DNA from: Centrapalus pauciflorus
Taxonomy: Eukaryota > Streptophyta > Magnoliopsida > Asterales > Asteraceae
Reading direction: 5' to 3'
NCBI GenBank assembly: GCA_020465985.1
Contig: JAANYP010002012.1
Location: 248,001 to 312,000, forward strand
Length of the DNA stretch: 64,000 nucleotides
The notes beneath the pieces were generated by a model. That model was not told the DNA's origin. It made no database searches and saw only the letters and a list, made by a program, of their open reading frames with translations. Positions 40,808 to 53,142 of the stretch are shown here, in pieces. The number at the start of each line of letters is the position of its first letter. Position 1 is the stretch's first letter. The translations under genes and the position numbers were made by a program.

Positions 40808-41247
40808 GGTCAAGATCCATGGAAAACTATATTAGACTGGAGTACTAGAAAACCATATCAAATGTACATGTTCATTATGATAAAATGTTAAATTCCATGT
40901 AAATTATGATATACATATGTTCAAAATTGCATTATGATTAATCAATTCATAACATTTACATGTTCATTAAGACAAAATGTTTAATTTTATGCAAAATGAA
41001 ATGAAACATTTTATCCTAATGAAACATTTTATCCTAATGAACATGTGCATATTGTTATTTTGCATGAAATGAAACATTTTATCCTAATGAACATGGAAAT
41101 GATGTAAACTAGTCAATAATAATGCACATATGAACATATGTATATTGTAGTTGTGCATTAAATTTAACATTTTACCGTAATGAACATGTACATTTAATAT
41201 GCTTTTCTAGTACCACAGTCAAAAATGGTTTTCCGTAGATCTTGAAC
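40808..41247. mobile_element. MITE with long terminal inverted repeats (440 bp)
   Basis: The left 90 bp starts GGTCAAGATCCATGGAAAAC. The right end in reverse complement starts GTTCAAGATCTACGGAAAAC. The two arms stay similar through 'tactagaaaa' and 'tgtacatgttcatta'. It sits in TATATA runs, so the target duplication cannot be defined. The centre repeats 'aaacattttatcctaatga'. No coding capacity; superfamily not determined. Confidence 0.75.
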
Positions 41248-41257
41248 ATATATATAT

Positions 41258-41431
41258 ATATATATTATAGAAATTGGTATGACCGAATGATTAATCTGTA
41301 TTATATTGAAAATAAGAGTACAATAATATGATTTAGAGAAGCTAACAAAGGCCCTATATATAGATAAAGAAACCCTAAAATATGCAAACCCTAAAAGCCT
41401 AAAGGCTAAATGGGCCTAACATTATTGTAAC
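41258..41431 (-). repeat. Partial 3' LTR of a degraded Copia
   Basis: It adjoins the purine stretch GAGTTTGAGAGGGG (minus strand), the typical plant Copia polypurine tract, directly downstream of the RNase H frame. Its outer part is cut by the MITE region. Confidence 0.5.
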
Positions 41432-41747
41432 CCTAATATCCCCTCTCAAACTCACAACGCCACAGCAATGAACATTGAGAGTTTGTCCGATAAAAAACGA
41501 AAACGAGCAGCAGAGTGCGCCGTAGTAAAAATGTCAGCAACTTGTAGAGCGGAAGGAACAAACGGCAAGGAAGTCGTTCCCATCTGAAGATGATGGCGAG
41601 TGAAGTGACAATCAATCTCAATGTGTTTCGTTCGTTCATGAAAAACAGAATTACAAGCAATCTGAATAGCACTTTTGTTGTCACAATGTATTGGGGTGGA
41701 CTGAGATAGGCGAACCCCCATGTCAGCAAGTACCTGCGTAGCCAAAC
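41432..41747 (-). pseudogene. Copia RNase H C-terminus (fragment)
   Basis: The open frame on the minus strand encodes the end of a Copia RNase H: HCDNKSAIQIACN, then HERTKHIEID, then VADIFT. It continues from the fragment at 44119 once the solo LTR (41748-44118) is set aside, with the CAAAC duplication counted once. A few residues normally conserved are changed (e.g. TTAHSAARF). Confidence 0.85.
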
Positions 41748-44118
41748 TGTAACACCCGAGTTACCACAAACAGTACACGTCATAATTTCTTAAAGTACAT
41801 TTCATTAAGTAATAAATATTACTATTGTCTGATACCACAGGTCCACATACCTGATTCAAAAAGCTACAAGATACTTAATTACAAAATATATTAAAGATAT
41901 AATGGTGGTCTAATCTAGCTTCTAAAATCTTCAATCAGAGTGCGGAAGATTGAACAAGCTACCCGAGACCGCAATAATCAGTACAAAATAGGCATCATCA
42001 ATAGGTTCAAAAGTCTGCAATCCTCCAGTATCAAAGTTCACTTAGCTTGGGACGAACTACCTGCTATAGCCTTGGCCTTATCAACTTTTCCTGTAAAGAG
42101 AGATGTCATGACAGAGTAAGCTAACTTTGCTTAGTGAGTTAACAGAGTACCATTAGTTACCACACATATATATAACATACTATCAGCTCATGTCGGTAAG
42201 TCAACACATCAGAGACGGCAAAGATTTGGGAATCAACCCAATCTGTATTCCCATGTGTAAGGCCGAAGCCCTACGGGAAGTGTATGGAAACAAGTCAGAT
42301 AGGAAAGGAATCTGCAGAATTCCTTCCTGTGAATGGAGATCTCACATTCGGTCAGATCAGTAAATGCAGTATGCAGATGCGAATGATTCATTAATAAGAA
42401 ATCAACAAGCATGTTAAGTATTTACATAAAAAGTAAAAGTGAACATGCATTATAAGGCATATCAGATATATAATTTCAATAATGTCAAAAGTAAGTTCCT
42501 ATCATACAATAAGTATTCAAGAAACAGACAACCATAGCAAATGTTTCCATACAATTCAGTAACAATCACCAATAAGTATTGAAATATACGCATGTACTCA
42601 AAGTAATCTGTCACTCACAGTAGTCCTGAGCAAGTAACTTAGTCAGTTAGTGCTTAACGAATTAAGCCGTCCAATTTACTCTGTCAAATCGGCTGGTTCC
42701 TGCAGTTCAGTTTCAAGTCTGGTATATTAATGTCAAGTTTGTAACATGATCTATATAACCGTAGTTATATAATCAGGTTATTGTCATTTCTTGTTGTCGA
42801 GTCTGTGGTAGTTCCTAACGTCCCAGAGTGAGTCTATTCTTATCATTGATCAATTAAGCCGACAGGAACTCCCTTAGGTCCATACCAGGGTATATCCTAG
42901 AGTTCTTTTCAGATTACTACGGTTCCTATAATTACAGTAATATGGCCTTGAAACAAAGCCAACCATATTACTAGCAAGGTGAATCGTGACATACAATTTT
43001 TCTAAGGGTTTATACAAGGTCTGTTAATTTAGTTGAGCATGAAATAGTTATGGATCTTGAAACTTGTGAGTTTATCATAATCATAAGATTGATCAATAAC
43101 TTAATCTGATTTAGGAAATTATCTTAGGCTTGGAACTAAACCAGATTCGAAATTAAGGAGACAGATTCGAAACAGCCTACATTCGAGTTTAACTAGACAG
43201 ATTCGAACAGCTTACCTTCGAGTTTAGTGAGACAGATTCGAAAAGAGCTCATTCGAATCTAGTGAAGCAGATTCGAAATAGCACCTTCGATTCTAGACAT
43301 GAATTTCTCGAATTTGTTCTTCTTGTTCATCGGTTTTCCAGGTTTTAGCAACTTAAACATGAACATAAATGAGGGAGAAATAGTCACTAACCTTCGTCCA
43401 AGCTATAGCCTTCGATTATAGACGTTTTCCAAGCAAAATCAGGTCTTAAACGAGAGCAAATCAGCCTCGAATGAAGAGAGTTTGAGCAAACTCGAGTTTG
43501 CTCTTCAAAACCGAACCAAAAGACAGAAAAAGTGTCGATCTTACCTCAAATCGTAACCAAATCGAACATGCAATGACAGATTAATGTAGAGCTCAACGAT
43601 ATCTATCCAATGACGTATAAATCACGAGAATCCGGTGAACCGTTTTGGAGAAAAGTTAGAGAGAAGGTGAGATTGAAGAGAGAGAGAGAGAGAGTTCTAG
43701 CTTGCCAAACCAAGGAAATGAGGTGAAGGGCTCTATTTATAGAAAATAGAGAAAAATCAGATTTTCTAATGAATTTCTGGAATTGACCAACTTTTAATCT
43801 TAACAACCTAATTTGTATTTTCAGATGCAAATAATAGCAAGGAAGTTCTAGATTTGCTAAAATTATCTTTTAGACTAATTTTTTATTCATTTTAGTCCAT
43901 TACGTCATTTTCAGTCTTTAATTTGTCAATTAGCTAAATTTAATTATTAACTTTATTTCAGCTAATTTGGGGAAAGATTTCATAATTAACTATAACTTAA
44001 TATAATTAACTATTTTAAAATTCATGTTTTCGGTTAATTACTAATAATTGGACAAAATTGACTAATTATCCAAAGTTTGATGCTGTAATTTATATTTAAT
44101 AAATTACGGGCTGTTACA
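41748..44118 (-). mobile_element. Gypsy-type solo LTR (2371 bp)
   Basis: Begins TGTAACACCCGAG, ends GGGCTGTTACA and is flanked by the duplication CAAAC (41743-41747, 44119-44123) inside a Copia RNase H. The phrases 'cttttcctgtaaa' and 'tgcttagtgagt' near 42085-42140, and a GA tract near 43678, occur in the same order as in the Gypsy LTR 8728-11225. It is therefore a relative in the same orientation. A 'gattcgaa' motif array lies at 43145-43290, at the position where the other LTR has its 'tccgaattcgga' array. Confidence 0.9.
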
Positions 44119-44735
44119 CAAACAACCTCACTAGTAGTAGCAGCCATAGCCCGATACTCGGCTTCAGTAGAAGAGCGAGAAACAGCGTCCTGCTTCTTAC
44201 TCTTCCATGAAACAAGTGAATCTCCAAGAAAGACGGAAAAACCAGTAGTGGACTTACGATCATTCTGATCCCTAGCCCAATCAGCATCACTGTAAGCACG
44301 TAGATCAAAAGTAGATGACGATGGAAACACAAGCGTCTGAAACTGAGTGCCCCTTAGATATCTCAGAATGCGAAGGACCGCCCCCCAATGTGCAGTCGTA
44401 GGAGCAGTCACAAATTGACTGACAATGTGGACAGCATGAGCAATATCAGGTCTGGTGACCGTGAGATAAACTAAACTACCCACAATGGTACGATACAAAG
44501 TCGGATCATCAAGAGGAACACCATCAGTAGGAGAATAACGAGCATTAGTTTCCAAGGGAGTATCCACTGTCTTGTTGTCAGATAGGCGAGCACGTTCAAA
44601 CAAATCTGAAATGTACTTAGACTGGGAAAGAAGATATCCTTTGTCAGAGTGAGCAACCTCTATTCCCAGAAAATAACGAAGCAATCTGTTAGTACACCCT
44701 GTGTGACGATAGCAGTCTAAGGGATCTAGCATTTT
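44119..44735 (-). pseudogene. Copia RT C-terminus and RNase H N-terminus (fragment)
   Basis: Encodes LLRYFLGIEVAHSDKGYLLS, then GSLVYLTVTRPDIAHAV, then the RNase H start AYSDADWA plus TEAEYRAMA, so the RNase H acidic residues D and E are present. Everything upstream of the LLRYFLGIE motif is missing; the frame becomes unrelated at about 44690-44735, where the next Copia LTR begins. Confidence 0.88.
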
Positions 44736-45323
44736 GGTTCAAGTAATATTGCAAAGTATTGGATATTTGATATATGTTTTTATATATGTTTGATAGTTAT
44801 TGATTGTATGTTTGAACTTGATGTAATGTCTTAGAAGAAGTTCAAACATAAAATCCAAAGATTAATTCAAATATAAGTTATATCATATAATCAAATATAA
44901 GTTGAACATGGGAAATTCGAGTTTAGTGACAAACTCGAATTTAACAAGGTAGATTCGAATGCATCCTATAAGGCAGATTCGAGATGGTCAAGGGGACAAA
45001 CTCGAATGGGCTTTGGGCCTGATTCGAGTTTGGCCCTTGACAAACTCGAATGAGCCTCTATAATTAGGGATTAACTCGAATCTTTAGCAGACTTTTGCAG
45101 AATTCGAGAGTGATTAAGCAAAAGGGCGATTTCGAGTTTATCAGCAATATTTGTGTTATTTCAGAGAGAATCATCTCGTAGGTGCGTTCGTCGTCGTCCG
45201 TACAGCGTTGTGATAGTCTCCGTTGTTCCGTGTGAGAGTTGTATCCGTCAAGCCGTTAACGAGGATTCCGCACTCGTTGACGGTGTCGCGTCTAGATAGA
45301 TCTGTGTAGTGCAAGACCTTACA
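44735..45323 (+). repeat. 5' LTR of the degraded Copia (left edge approximate)
   Basis: The right edge ends CCTTACA, followed by AG and the primer site. The part 44915-45130 holds about ten 'attcgagtttg' or 'acaaactcgaat' motifs. The partner LTR is outside the window, so the left edge is an estimate between about 44700 and 44765. Confidence 0.6.
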
Positions 45324-45325
45324 AG

Positions 45326-45338
45326 TGGTATCAGAGCC
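45326..45338 (+). other. Primer-binding site of the degraded Copia
   Basis: TGGTATCAGAGCC, 2 nt after the LTR end; initiator tRNA-Met type. Confidence 0.93.
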
Positions 45339-45539
45339 AAAGGGGTGTTCTTCGTGTTCATCCTAGGTTTCTTGACGCTTTTGGACGGTTAATCTCACAA
45401 GTCTTTGCATTTTTCGAGCCTATCAAATTGGAATCCGGGAAATACTTAGTTGTTTTTCACGTTTTTGGTCGAAATCAATATTTTTACTTGTAAAAGTATT
45501 GGTTTAATCTGAAAAACGTTAAAAACTTGAGGTATTAGC

Positions 45540-45870
45540 CGTTTCTCGAATTTGCGGCGCTCGAATCTGTTAGGTGTCATTAGGGTTTTGCTCATTTTCG
45601 AGTCTGACCAAATATATGCTCCTCTCGAGTTTGCTTAAGAGTGCTTTCGAGTTTAGAGTATTCGAGTTTGCTTCGAGTTTGGACTAGAGTCGAATAGGGG
45701 CTTCGAGTTTGACTGGGGTTCGATTTTGACTGTTATTCGACTTTATTTGGACCTTCGAGTTTGTCACATATTTCGAATTTAATTGAATTTACGAACTTAA
45801 ATCGAATTTATTCCCAAATAGGTTTAAACTTGATTATATTCGAATTTACCTAAATTCGAAAGAATTAACT
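45540..45870. repeat. TTCGAGTTTG motif array in the Copia leader
   Basis: About fifteen variants of 'ttcgagtttg', 'attcgaattt' and 'cttcgagttt' lie between primer site and gag start, continuing the motif theme of the LTR. No coding capacity. Confidence 0.8.
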
Positions 45871-45924
45871 TAAATTAATTTCGAATTAAATTTATTAAGT
45901 TAAAATTCAATTACTTCTGAAACA

Positions 45925-48761
45925 ATGACAAATCTTCAACGGTTTCTGGAAATGGATCATGAGGTCGGGAAAGCAAATACTCCGCCTAAGCTAATGAAAC
46001 TCGAAGACTATTATTGGTGGAAAGATCGGTTTGCCGATTTTGTGCGTTTGAACGACATGCGTATGTGGATATGTATCGACGAGGGATACATTCCACGAAC
46101 CGCTGAGATAGAAGGGTGACAGAAGGTTGTCACATATTCGAAAATGAAGGACGATGACAAAAAGTTGTTTGAAGCTGAGAACCGCGCATACGCTATCATA
46201 CGAATGGCGTTACCTCAGGACATACTGCACACTTTCCGCAATCAAAAGACATCGAAGGAGCTTTGGGAGACGTTGGAAAAGAGATGTGAGGGTAATTCGA
46301 GGGTTCAGAGGAAGCGTATGGAGTTGCTGAAACAGCAATTTGCGATTTTCAAGGCTTTGAAGGATGAAAAGCTCGACGACACGATCACACGCTTTTATCA
46401 TCTACTGACAGAGCTAGAGAGTCATGACATTGAGTACAGCGACACAGAAAAGAATAATAAGCTTCTTGATGCCTTACCAGCCAAATGGGCGATGTATGTG
46501 GCTATGATTAAGCTTGATGAGGATAAGTACTATACTCAATCTCTGGAGGATGTGGTGGGAACGCTGAGGGCGTATCACTTCGAGTTACTGAAGGCAGAAA
46601 CAGATTACGAGCAAGTCCAAAATCCAGCAATGTATTTTGAAAAATTGAAACCTTCAGTGGCAGCTGATATGAAGACAGCTACAACATTCTTCACCGGAGA
46701 AACGTCGTCACCAGCAGAGCCTGACGACGCACAGAGTCGAGCTTTCTTAGGGTTTGGTAGACCGGAAGAAGAGCAACATCAGGCAACACCGGCCGAAGAA
46801 CATTTGAATTTGTTGGCTTCATTTGTGGCCGCATATGGAAACTGCGTTCAGGGTAAAATAAACGAGCCTGCTCTCTGGGATGAAGATTATGATCAGGTAG
46901 ACCCTGATGACCTTGAGGAAATGGATCTCAAATGGCAACTGGCCATGGTAACCCAACGGGTTAAGCGATTCATCAAACGCACGGAAAGAAATTTGAGTAT
47001 GACTAACAAAGGGATTGGCTTTGATAAGTCCAAGGTCAAGTGCTACAACTGTAAAGGCTTAGGACACTTTGCTAGAGAGTGTCAAAGACCGAAGGTAGAA
47101 AATTACCAAAGGCAGAATCAATCTCATGGACAGTATCAGAACCAATCTCAACAGAGATATCTTCCGAGCACATCATCCAGTCAAGCGGACATAGCTGGTC
47201 TGTTATCTAACGTCACATCAGACACACAGCTGGACGGTACTTACGATTGGAGCTCACATCCAGAATCTAACGCTAGAGACTTTATGGCTGAAGTAACCGA
47301 GAGTGGATGTGAAGGAGAAGAGCAGAGCACTAGGGACAACAGTCAACAAGAAAGCAGTCCGATGTGGGTGGAGAAGTCGAATGATCAGACGCTTCTGGAG
47401 TTTGCCGCTCAAATGGCCAACGTTGAATCAGATCATATAAAGGTAAGTCTGACTTTCTCTCTTTTCCAGGAATTATGTGTTTTATTTTCTACTTCTAACG
47501 ATAGGTTAAACTTAGCACTAGAATCACATAAAAATATATCTGCTCAAAATGAATCACTAAAATCAGATAATGCTAGCCTGATTGATATTAAGAAAGATCT
47601 TAGGATAAGCTTAAAGCTGATGCACAAGATGTCGTAGTTCTAAAAGACAAGCAAAGTGAGCAGTGTGTTAGATTAGAACTGATGTATGATGTAGAGGCTT
47701 TGACCAAAGATCTTAGGATCAAAGAAGTAGAGCTAGCTAAAACTAAGGTGAAGGTAGCTGAGGCCAATAGTAAACTAGAAAAGTTTAGGAACAGAAGTCT
47801 TAACCTAGGGAAAGTTTTAGACGCTCAACGACAATCTAAAAAGCCTGTAGGTCTAGGATTTCATGAGATTCCTCCACCTTTTAATGACAACTATGTGCCT
47901 CAACCTCAGGAGAAAACTGAGAAATCAGTAGACTTAGAGGAAATGCCTGAACCAGTGTCTGAACCTGTAAAGGACAATACACCTAAGGTGACTGACTCAA
48001 ATGTCAAGATTAAGAAAGTCAAATTTGTGTCTTCCTCTAGTGAAACACCTGCAGGAAAACATAAAATTGATTTTAATGCTCAGGATGATGAACCAGTTAC
48101 TATAGATGCACCAAAAGAACCAGACACTAGTGAGACACCTAAGTCTAAGGGCACACACAAGAAGTCCATTGACAAGATGTCTTGCTTTAGATGTCATGAA
48201 AAGGGGCATGTTGCTTCTAACTGTCCGCTTAGGATAGTTGACATTACACCTAAGACAGGGAAGCCATCACAAACTAAGCCTGCAACATCTGTGGCGAGCA
48301 CTAGTAGTTCTCAGAGTACCGAGAAAACTGTGCCGGCTACACCAAAACAGGCTGTGAAACAAATACCAGTGAAAGGTGGACCAAAAGAAGTGATTAGGAC
48401 TAATTCACCGAATCGAGTCGTTAATCAATCTAGGTCTGGACCACAACAACAATATAGGAGCACAACACCTAGCAGAGCATACACTCCGGTTAGGTCGCAC
48501 ACTCCTATTAGATATCACACACCGGGTAGAGCTCAGGGATATCAGTCTGAAATGTATTATAATCGTAATTATTCAAGAGCTCCACAACAAATGCCTAGTC
48601 AAAGGCAAAGAGTGAACTTGAATCACTCGGCACCACACCAAACTCCGGTTCAAAGACCCAAGTCCCCTGAAAGGAGCGATGGGTATTTGAAAGAGTTTAA
48701 GTATGTGGACGAGAATGGTATAACCAAGTCAGTTATGGCTTGGGTTCCCCGTGATAACTAA
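45925..48761 (+). pseudogene. Copia gag (UBN2-type capsid, two CCHC knuckles), broken
   Basis: Starts MTNLQRFLEMD. The capsid-like region runs through NKLLDALPAKWAMYV. One TGA interrupts it at 46117-46119. The first knuckle is CYNCKGLGHFAREC (47041-47082) and a second is CFRCHEKGHVASNC (48184-48225). A one-base frameshift lies near 47600, between the open frames 46144-47637 and 47682-48761. A coiled-coil-like region separates the knuckles, and the C-terminus is rich in R, T, P, S and Y. The frame ends MAWVPRDN with TAA at 48759-48761. Confidence 0.85.
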
Positions 48762-48782
48762 CCTATTTTCTTTCATGTGCAG
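48753..48782 (+). other. gag stop codon plus splice-acceptor-like sequence
   Basis: The gag stop lies in 'gataactaacc', a branch-point-like context. It is followed by 'tattttctttcatgtgcag|g', with the AG at 48781-48782, just before the protease motif FVDSGCSRHMTG. The arrangement equals that at 23600-23627. Confidence 0.55.
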
Positions 48783-51763
48783 GAGATAACCACAGGTCTA
48801 AACAACAAATGGTTCGTCGACAGTGGGTGCTCCAGGCACATGACAGGGGAAAGAAGTCTCCTTACAGACTTCAAGGGTGGGAATCGGGGATTTGTATCAT
48901 TCGCGGAAAACAAGGGAGGAAACATCACGGGTACTGGAGTGGTCACTAATGGGACGATCAAGTTGGATCAAGCTTATCACGTTGATAAACTGGTTCACAA
49001 TCTCACTAGTGTATCTCAAATCTGTGACAAGAAGAATTCAGTGGTGTTCACTGACACTGAAGCGTTAGTGCTAAAACCGGGGTTCAAGATTCCAGAAGAG
49101 TGGATATTGATGCGGGCTCGAAGGAAGAACGACTTGTATATGCTCGACATGAACAAGCCTGAATCTTCAATGGGTCCAATCTGTTCGTTATCTAAAGCTT
49201 CGGAGACTGAGTCTGTTTTGTGGCACAGACGCATGGCACACTTGCACTTGAGAAAGATGAATTATATTACGAAAAATGGGTTGCTGCAAGGTGTGCCTAT
49301 GAAGAGTTATCAGTTCGAGGATAAGTGTCTACCATGCAAGAAGGGCAAACAACATAAGAAGGCACACAAGTCCAAGACTCAGAACTCCAAACCTCTACAT
49401 TCGATTTGTTGCATATGGATCTCTTCGGACCAATCAACAAAAGGAGTATAGGAGGTAGTTGGTATTGCTTAGTTATCACTAACGATTACTCATGATTTTC
49501 TTGGGTTTTCTTTTTAGGTACAAAGGACGAGACGACTTCCAAGCTCATCGAGTTCTTAGACCAAGTGGAGAATTCCTATGGAACAAGGGTTAAAAGGCTT
49601 CGTAGTGATAATGGAACTGAATTTAAAAACATTGTAATTGGTTTATATTGCCTATCAAAGGGCATAGTGCATCAATTTAGTGCACCCTATGAGCCACAAC
49701 AAAATGGGCTGGCCGAACGAAAGAACAGGTGATTGATTGAGGCAGCTAGGACTATGCTTTCGGATTCAAAGCTTCATACCATGTTTTGGGGGGAGGCAGT
49801 GAATACCGCATGTCATATTTTAAACCGGGTCCTAACTGTCAAATCTTTGAACAAAACCTGTTATGAAATTTTTAATAAACGGCCACCTAATTTAACTGGC
49901 TTCGAACCGTTTGGGGTACCATGTACTTTATTGCGAACAAAACATCAACCTAAGTTTGGTGAAAAGGCACACGAAGGATACTTCCTAGGTTATGTGTCGA
50001 ACTCACCAAACAAACGGGTTTTTAACAAAACAAATGGTACAGTAGAGATTGTGTATAACATTGAAGTCACAAGTTATACACATGAACCCCAAACAGGTCC
50101 GGAATGGATATTTGACTATGATAAATTGTTTGAGTCATTTAACATTCCTTTGGATGAAAATGTAGGTACCATCGAAAAGGACATGGCGACGTTGAATCTA
50201 AATGACGAAGGTCATACCTTTCCGAGGACTACATTTCAGTCCACATCCGAGCCTACTGCAACTGAAGATGGATCTCCAGAAGTCACTGATCCAGAAGCAC
50301 CTTCAACTGAGAATCAAACTCAGACAACAAATTCCAACTCTGAGGAAACTGTCCACGAGGAGGAAAATGTGGAATCTGAGATTGTTCCCCCATTAGGTGA
50401 AATAGGATCTAACTTAGGAGATAATCTAAGAGTTGACGAGATAGAGACATCTAGGATCAACAAGAACCACCCTATAGAAAGCATCATAGGAAATCCTAAT
50501 GAGGGTGTGAGGACTAGGAGTAGTTTAAATAACACTGTGTTGTTGTCGATGATAAATGACTCCGAGGCCTATCATACCTGTCTCTATTCTTGTTTTATCT
50601 CGCAAGTAGAGCAGAAAAATGTGCAAATGGCACTAAAGGATAACTCCTGGGTTGAAGCGATGCAGGAAGAACTCTCTCAGTTTAGGAAACTAGAAGTATG
50701 GGAGTTAGTTCCATTACCTCGAGGGGGAATAGCAATAGGAACCAAATGGGTTTTTAAGTGCAAAAGAGACGATCGAGGTATAGTCACTCGCAACAAGGCT
50801 AGGTTAGTTGTAAAAGGTTTCAACCAAGAGGAGGGAATCGATTACAATGAGGTGTTTGCACCAGTAGCAAGGTTGGAATCAATTCGTTTGTTTCTGGCTT
50901 TTGCTTCCTTCAAGGGCTTTAAGGTATATCAACTAGATGTTAAGAGTGCTTTCCTCTATGGGAAAGTGAAGGAGCTGGTGTATGTGGAACAGCCGCCCGG
51001 ATTTACAGATCCAAAATATCCATATAGAGTATATCGGTTAGATAAGGCTCTGTATGGATTGCATCAAGCACCAAGGGCATGGTACGAGACTCTGTCCAAC
51101 CATCTGTTAGAAAATCGGTTTGAAAGAGGTAGGATAGATAGTACATTGTTTGTAAAGATAAAGGGAGAACACTTCATCTTGGTACAAGTGTACGTCGATG
51201 ATATCATCTTTGGATCATCAGACGAGCAAATGTGCAAGGATTTTGAGAAGGTGATGAAGTCAGAATTCGAGATGAGTGCAATGGGTGAGTTGAATTTCTT
51301 TTTGGGGTTGCAAGTTGACCAGAAGAAGGAAGGGATGTTTATCCATCAGACGAAGTATGTCTATGACATATTAGAGCGCTTCGGGATGGAAGGGACGAAA
51401 CTGACAGCTCACTTCAGCACACCGATTCAATTGAATCACAATCTCGGATCGGGTACTGAGAGTGATACCGATGTGGATCCGACGTTATATCGGGCCATGA
51501 TTGGATCACTTATGTATTTAACTGTTTCAAGACCTGACATTATGTTTGCTGTGTGTATTTGTGCTAGGTTTCAAGCAAATCCGAAAGAGATGCACATGAA
51601 AGCTGTGAAGCGGATTCTACGATACCTCAAGTCGAAACCGAAGCTGGGACTTTGGTATCACGTGAAGGGAGATCTGGAATTGGAGGCATTCACGGATTCA
51701 GACAGCGGAGGATGCAGCTTGACGCGCAAGTCAACAAATGGAGGTTGTCAATTCCTTGGAGGG
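48777..51763 (+). pseudogene. Copia pol: protease, integrase, RT, partial RNase H
   Basis: Protease motif DSGCSRHMTG at about 48820. GAG-pre-integrase has VLWHRRMAHLH and CLPCKKGKQHK. A frameshift near 49400 moves the integrase (LLHMDLFGP, RSDNGTEF, LAERKNR) to another frame, which contains TGA at 49493-49495 and 49730-49732. RT is open (49733 onward) with YQLDVKSAFLYG and catalytic YVDD at 51191-51202. RNase H begins AFTDSDSGG and is cut at QFLGG by the next element. The ORF beyond 51763 is read-through into the LTR of that element. Confidence 0.9.
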
Positions 51764-52118
51764 TGTAACTGTGAAATCCCGTATGTATTCAGCACCTTAA
51801 TGATTTTCTCATCAAACACATGAAGAAAACAAGCTCAATAAATGTGTTTAATAAAGAAGAAGACAATATGAATGTTTGAATGCTTTGATGGAACAGTGGC
51901 GGCTGAAAGTAAATATTCAAATGGTCAACCGTGTATATTTCTCAAAAGTAACCCTAGGAGCCTTTTTATAGGCTCCTTTAATTAAGTTACAACACTTGGC
52001 AACAATGGCCCCTACACTTTTACATAGACATGAAATACATAGAAATAAATACAAGACAAATTACAATGAAAATAAATATTACAAAATAACTCCTAGGATC
52101 GAAATAATTAATCTAACA
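51764..52118 (-). repeat. 3' LTR of the minus-strand Copia (about 355 bp)
   Basis: Begins TGTAACTGTG at the break in the neighbouring RNase H and ends ATCTAACA next to the polypurine tract. The outer edge is inferred from the loss of RNase H homology, since the partner LTR is outside the window. Confidence 0.7.
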
Positions 52119-52135
52119 ATCTCCCCCTTTTCGAT
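52119..52135 (-). other. Polypurine tract of the minus-strand Copia
   Basis: The minus strand reads ATCGAAAAGGGGGAGAT before the LTR. Confidence 0.85.
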
Positions 52136-52302
52136 CACTTAGGAGGTCCTGGAACGCGGGCATGATCTGTGGATTCACGAAGACCAAGTATGACGTCGAA
52201 TCGTCTGGTTACTTGTCTTGTATGTAGCCGCTCGTTCAGGTAGTCTATGCCGCTGAGTGTATTCTGTATCTCCGTAGGTGAGCATCTCTGTTCAGGATCT
52301 GG

Positions 52303-53142
52303 TTAAGCATCATAATCTTGTACTTTCTTTGTGAGAGCAGCTCGAACCAGTCGAAGTGTACCATCGGAATAGCAAGGTAGATCCTCAAAGCGCATATACC
52401 TTTTGTAGCCCTTGTGGTTCACATAAATAACACCCGGATCTCCTTTAAGTATAACTCTGTAGGCCGGGTGGTGGGCTAGGAGAAAGCTGTCTTGTTCCGG
52501 TGCACGTAGTCCTACCTTAACCAAAGCACTTTCGATCGCCATCTGAAAATCTCTTAGGCACATTATTATCGATCGGCGACTCATGCTTCGTACTAGGGCT
52601 CCTAGTGCGGTCATGTGCGATAGACGTTTCTTGATGCGATGTTTCAGAGTATTGTGAAGGAATTCAACGTCATCCGCACGTATGAAGTCAAGATCATTCT
52701 CGAAGATGTCATCTCCCGTCCCATCTTCTCTTTCCACTTGGTAGGATGGATAGAAGACTCTGGCTCTTTTGCACATCGTGATTGTCTTGAGCTTTTTGAT
52801 CTTTGACTTCGACACCTTAGACCTTTGTTCCCGGAGCATCAATTGGTAGTATTCAGCCTGTTCAGCTTTGGAGACATTTGTAAGTTCCATGAGAAGGCGT
52901 CTGCTGAAGGCTCCAGGCTTCTTTCTGAAAACCATCTTTAACCTTTCTTCAAGATATGGATTTTGAAACTTTTCCGGGGGAAAGTTCTGCAGAAATTCTT
53001 TCAGGCCTTGAACGGGGGGTTCTTCGAGTTCAGATTTTTTGGCTTCAAGAAGCTTTATAATTGTCCCCCGCCGTTCTTGACGCATTTGGTCTTTTTCTTC
53101 CTGCGGCAGTGTGCGAACTTTTCCTTTGGTGTAGTGGTCTAC
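52303..53142 (-). CDS. Additional ORF of the Copia, C-terminal part after an in-frame TGA
   Basis: Same frame as 53143-55569, separated only by the TGA at 53143-53145. It encodes a basic, helical protein part (for example FRKKPGAFSRRLLMELTNVS) that ends with VNHKGYKRYMRFEDLPCYSD and then GTLRLVR. A related end is present in the other Copia (19888-20448). The TGA is either a disabling mutation or a read-through stop; the open frame of 260 codons after it favours a recent mutation. Function unknown; no membrane segment. Confidence 0.7.
   Translation of the reverse strand, partial: VDHYTKGKVRTLPQEEKDQMRQERRGTIIKLLEAKKSELEEPPVQGLKEFLQNFPPEKFQNPYLEERLKMVFRKKPGAFSRRLLMELTNVSKAEQAEYYQLMLREQRSKVSKSKIKKLKTITMCKRARVFYPSYQVEREDGTGDDIFENDLDFIRADDVEFLHNTLKHRIKKRLSHMTALGALVRSMSRRSIIMCLRDFQMAIESALVKVGLRAPEQDSFLLAHHPAYRVILKGDPGVIYVNHKGYKRYMRFEDLPCYSDGTLRLVRAALTKKVQDYDA

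Larger units (their letters stand above)
44735..51763 (+). mobile_element. Degraded Sirevirus-like Copia (truncated at RNase H)
   Basis: 5' LTR to 45323, Met-type primer site 45326-45338, leader, gag with two CCHC knuckles, protease, integrase, RT and the start of RNase H, all on the + strand. It is broken by three in-frame TGA codons and two frameshifts. RNase H stops at 51763, where the minus-strand Copia begins, so its 3' part would lie beyond the window. The exact left edge of the LTR is uncertain. Confidence 0.85.
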
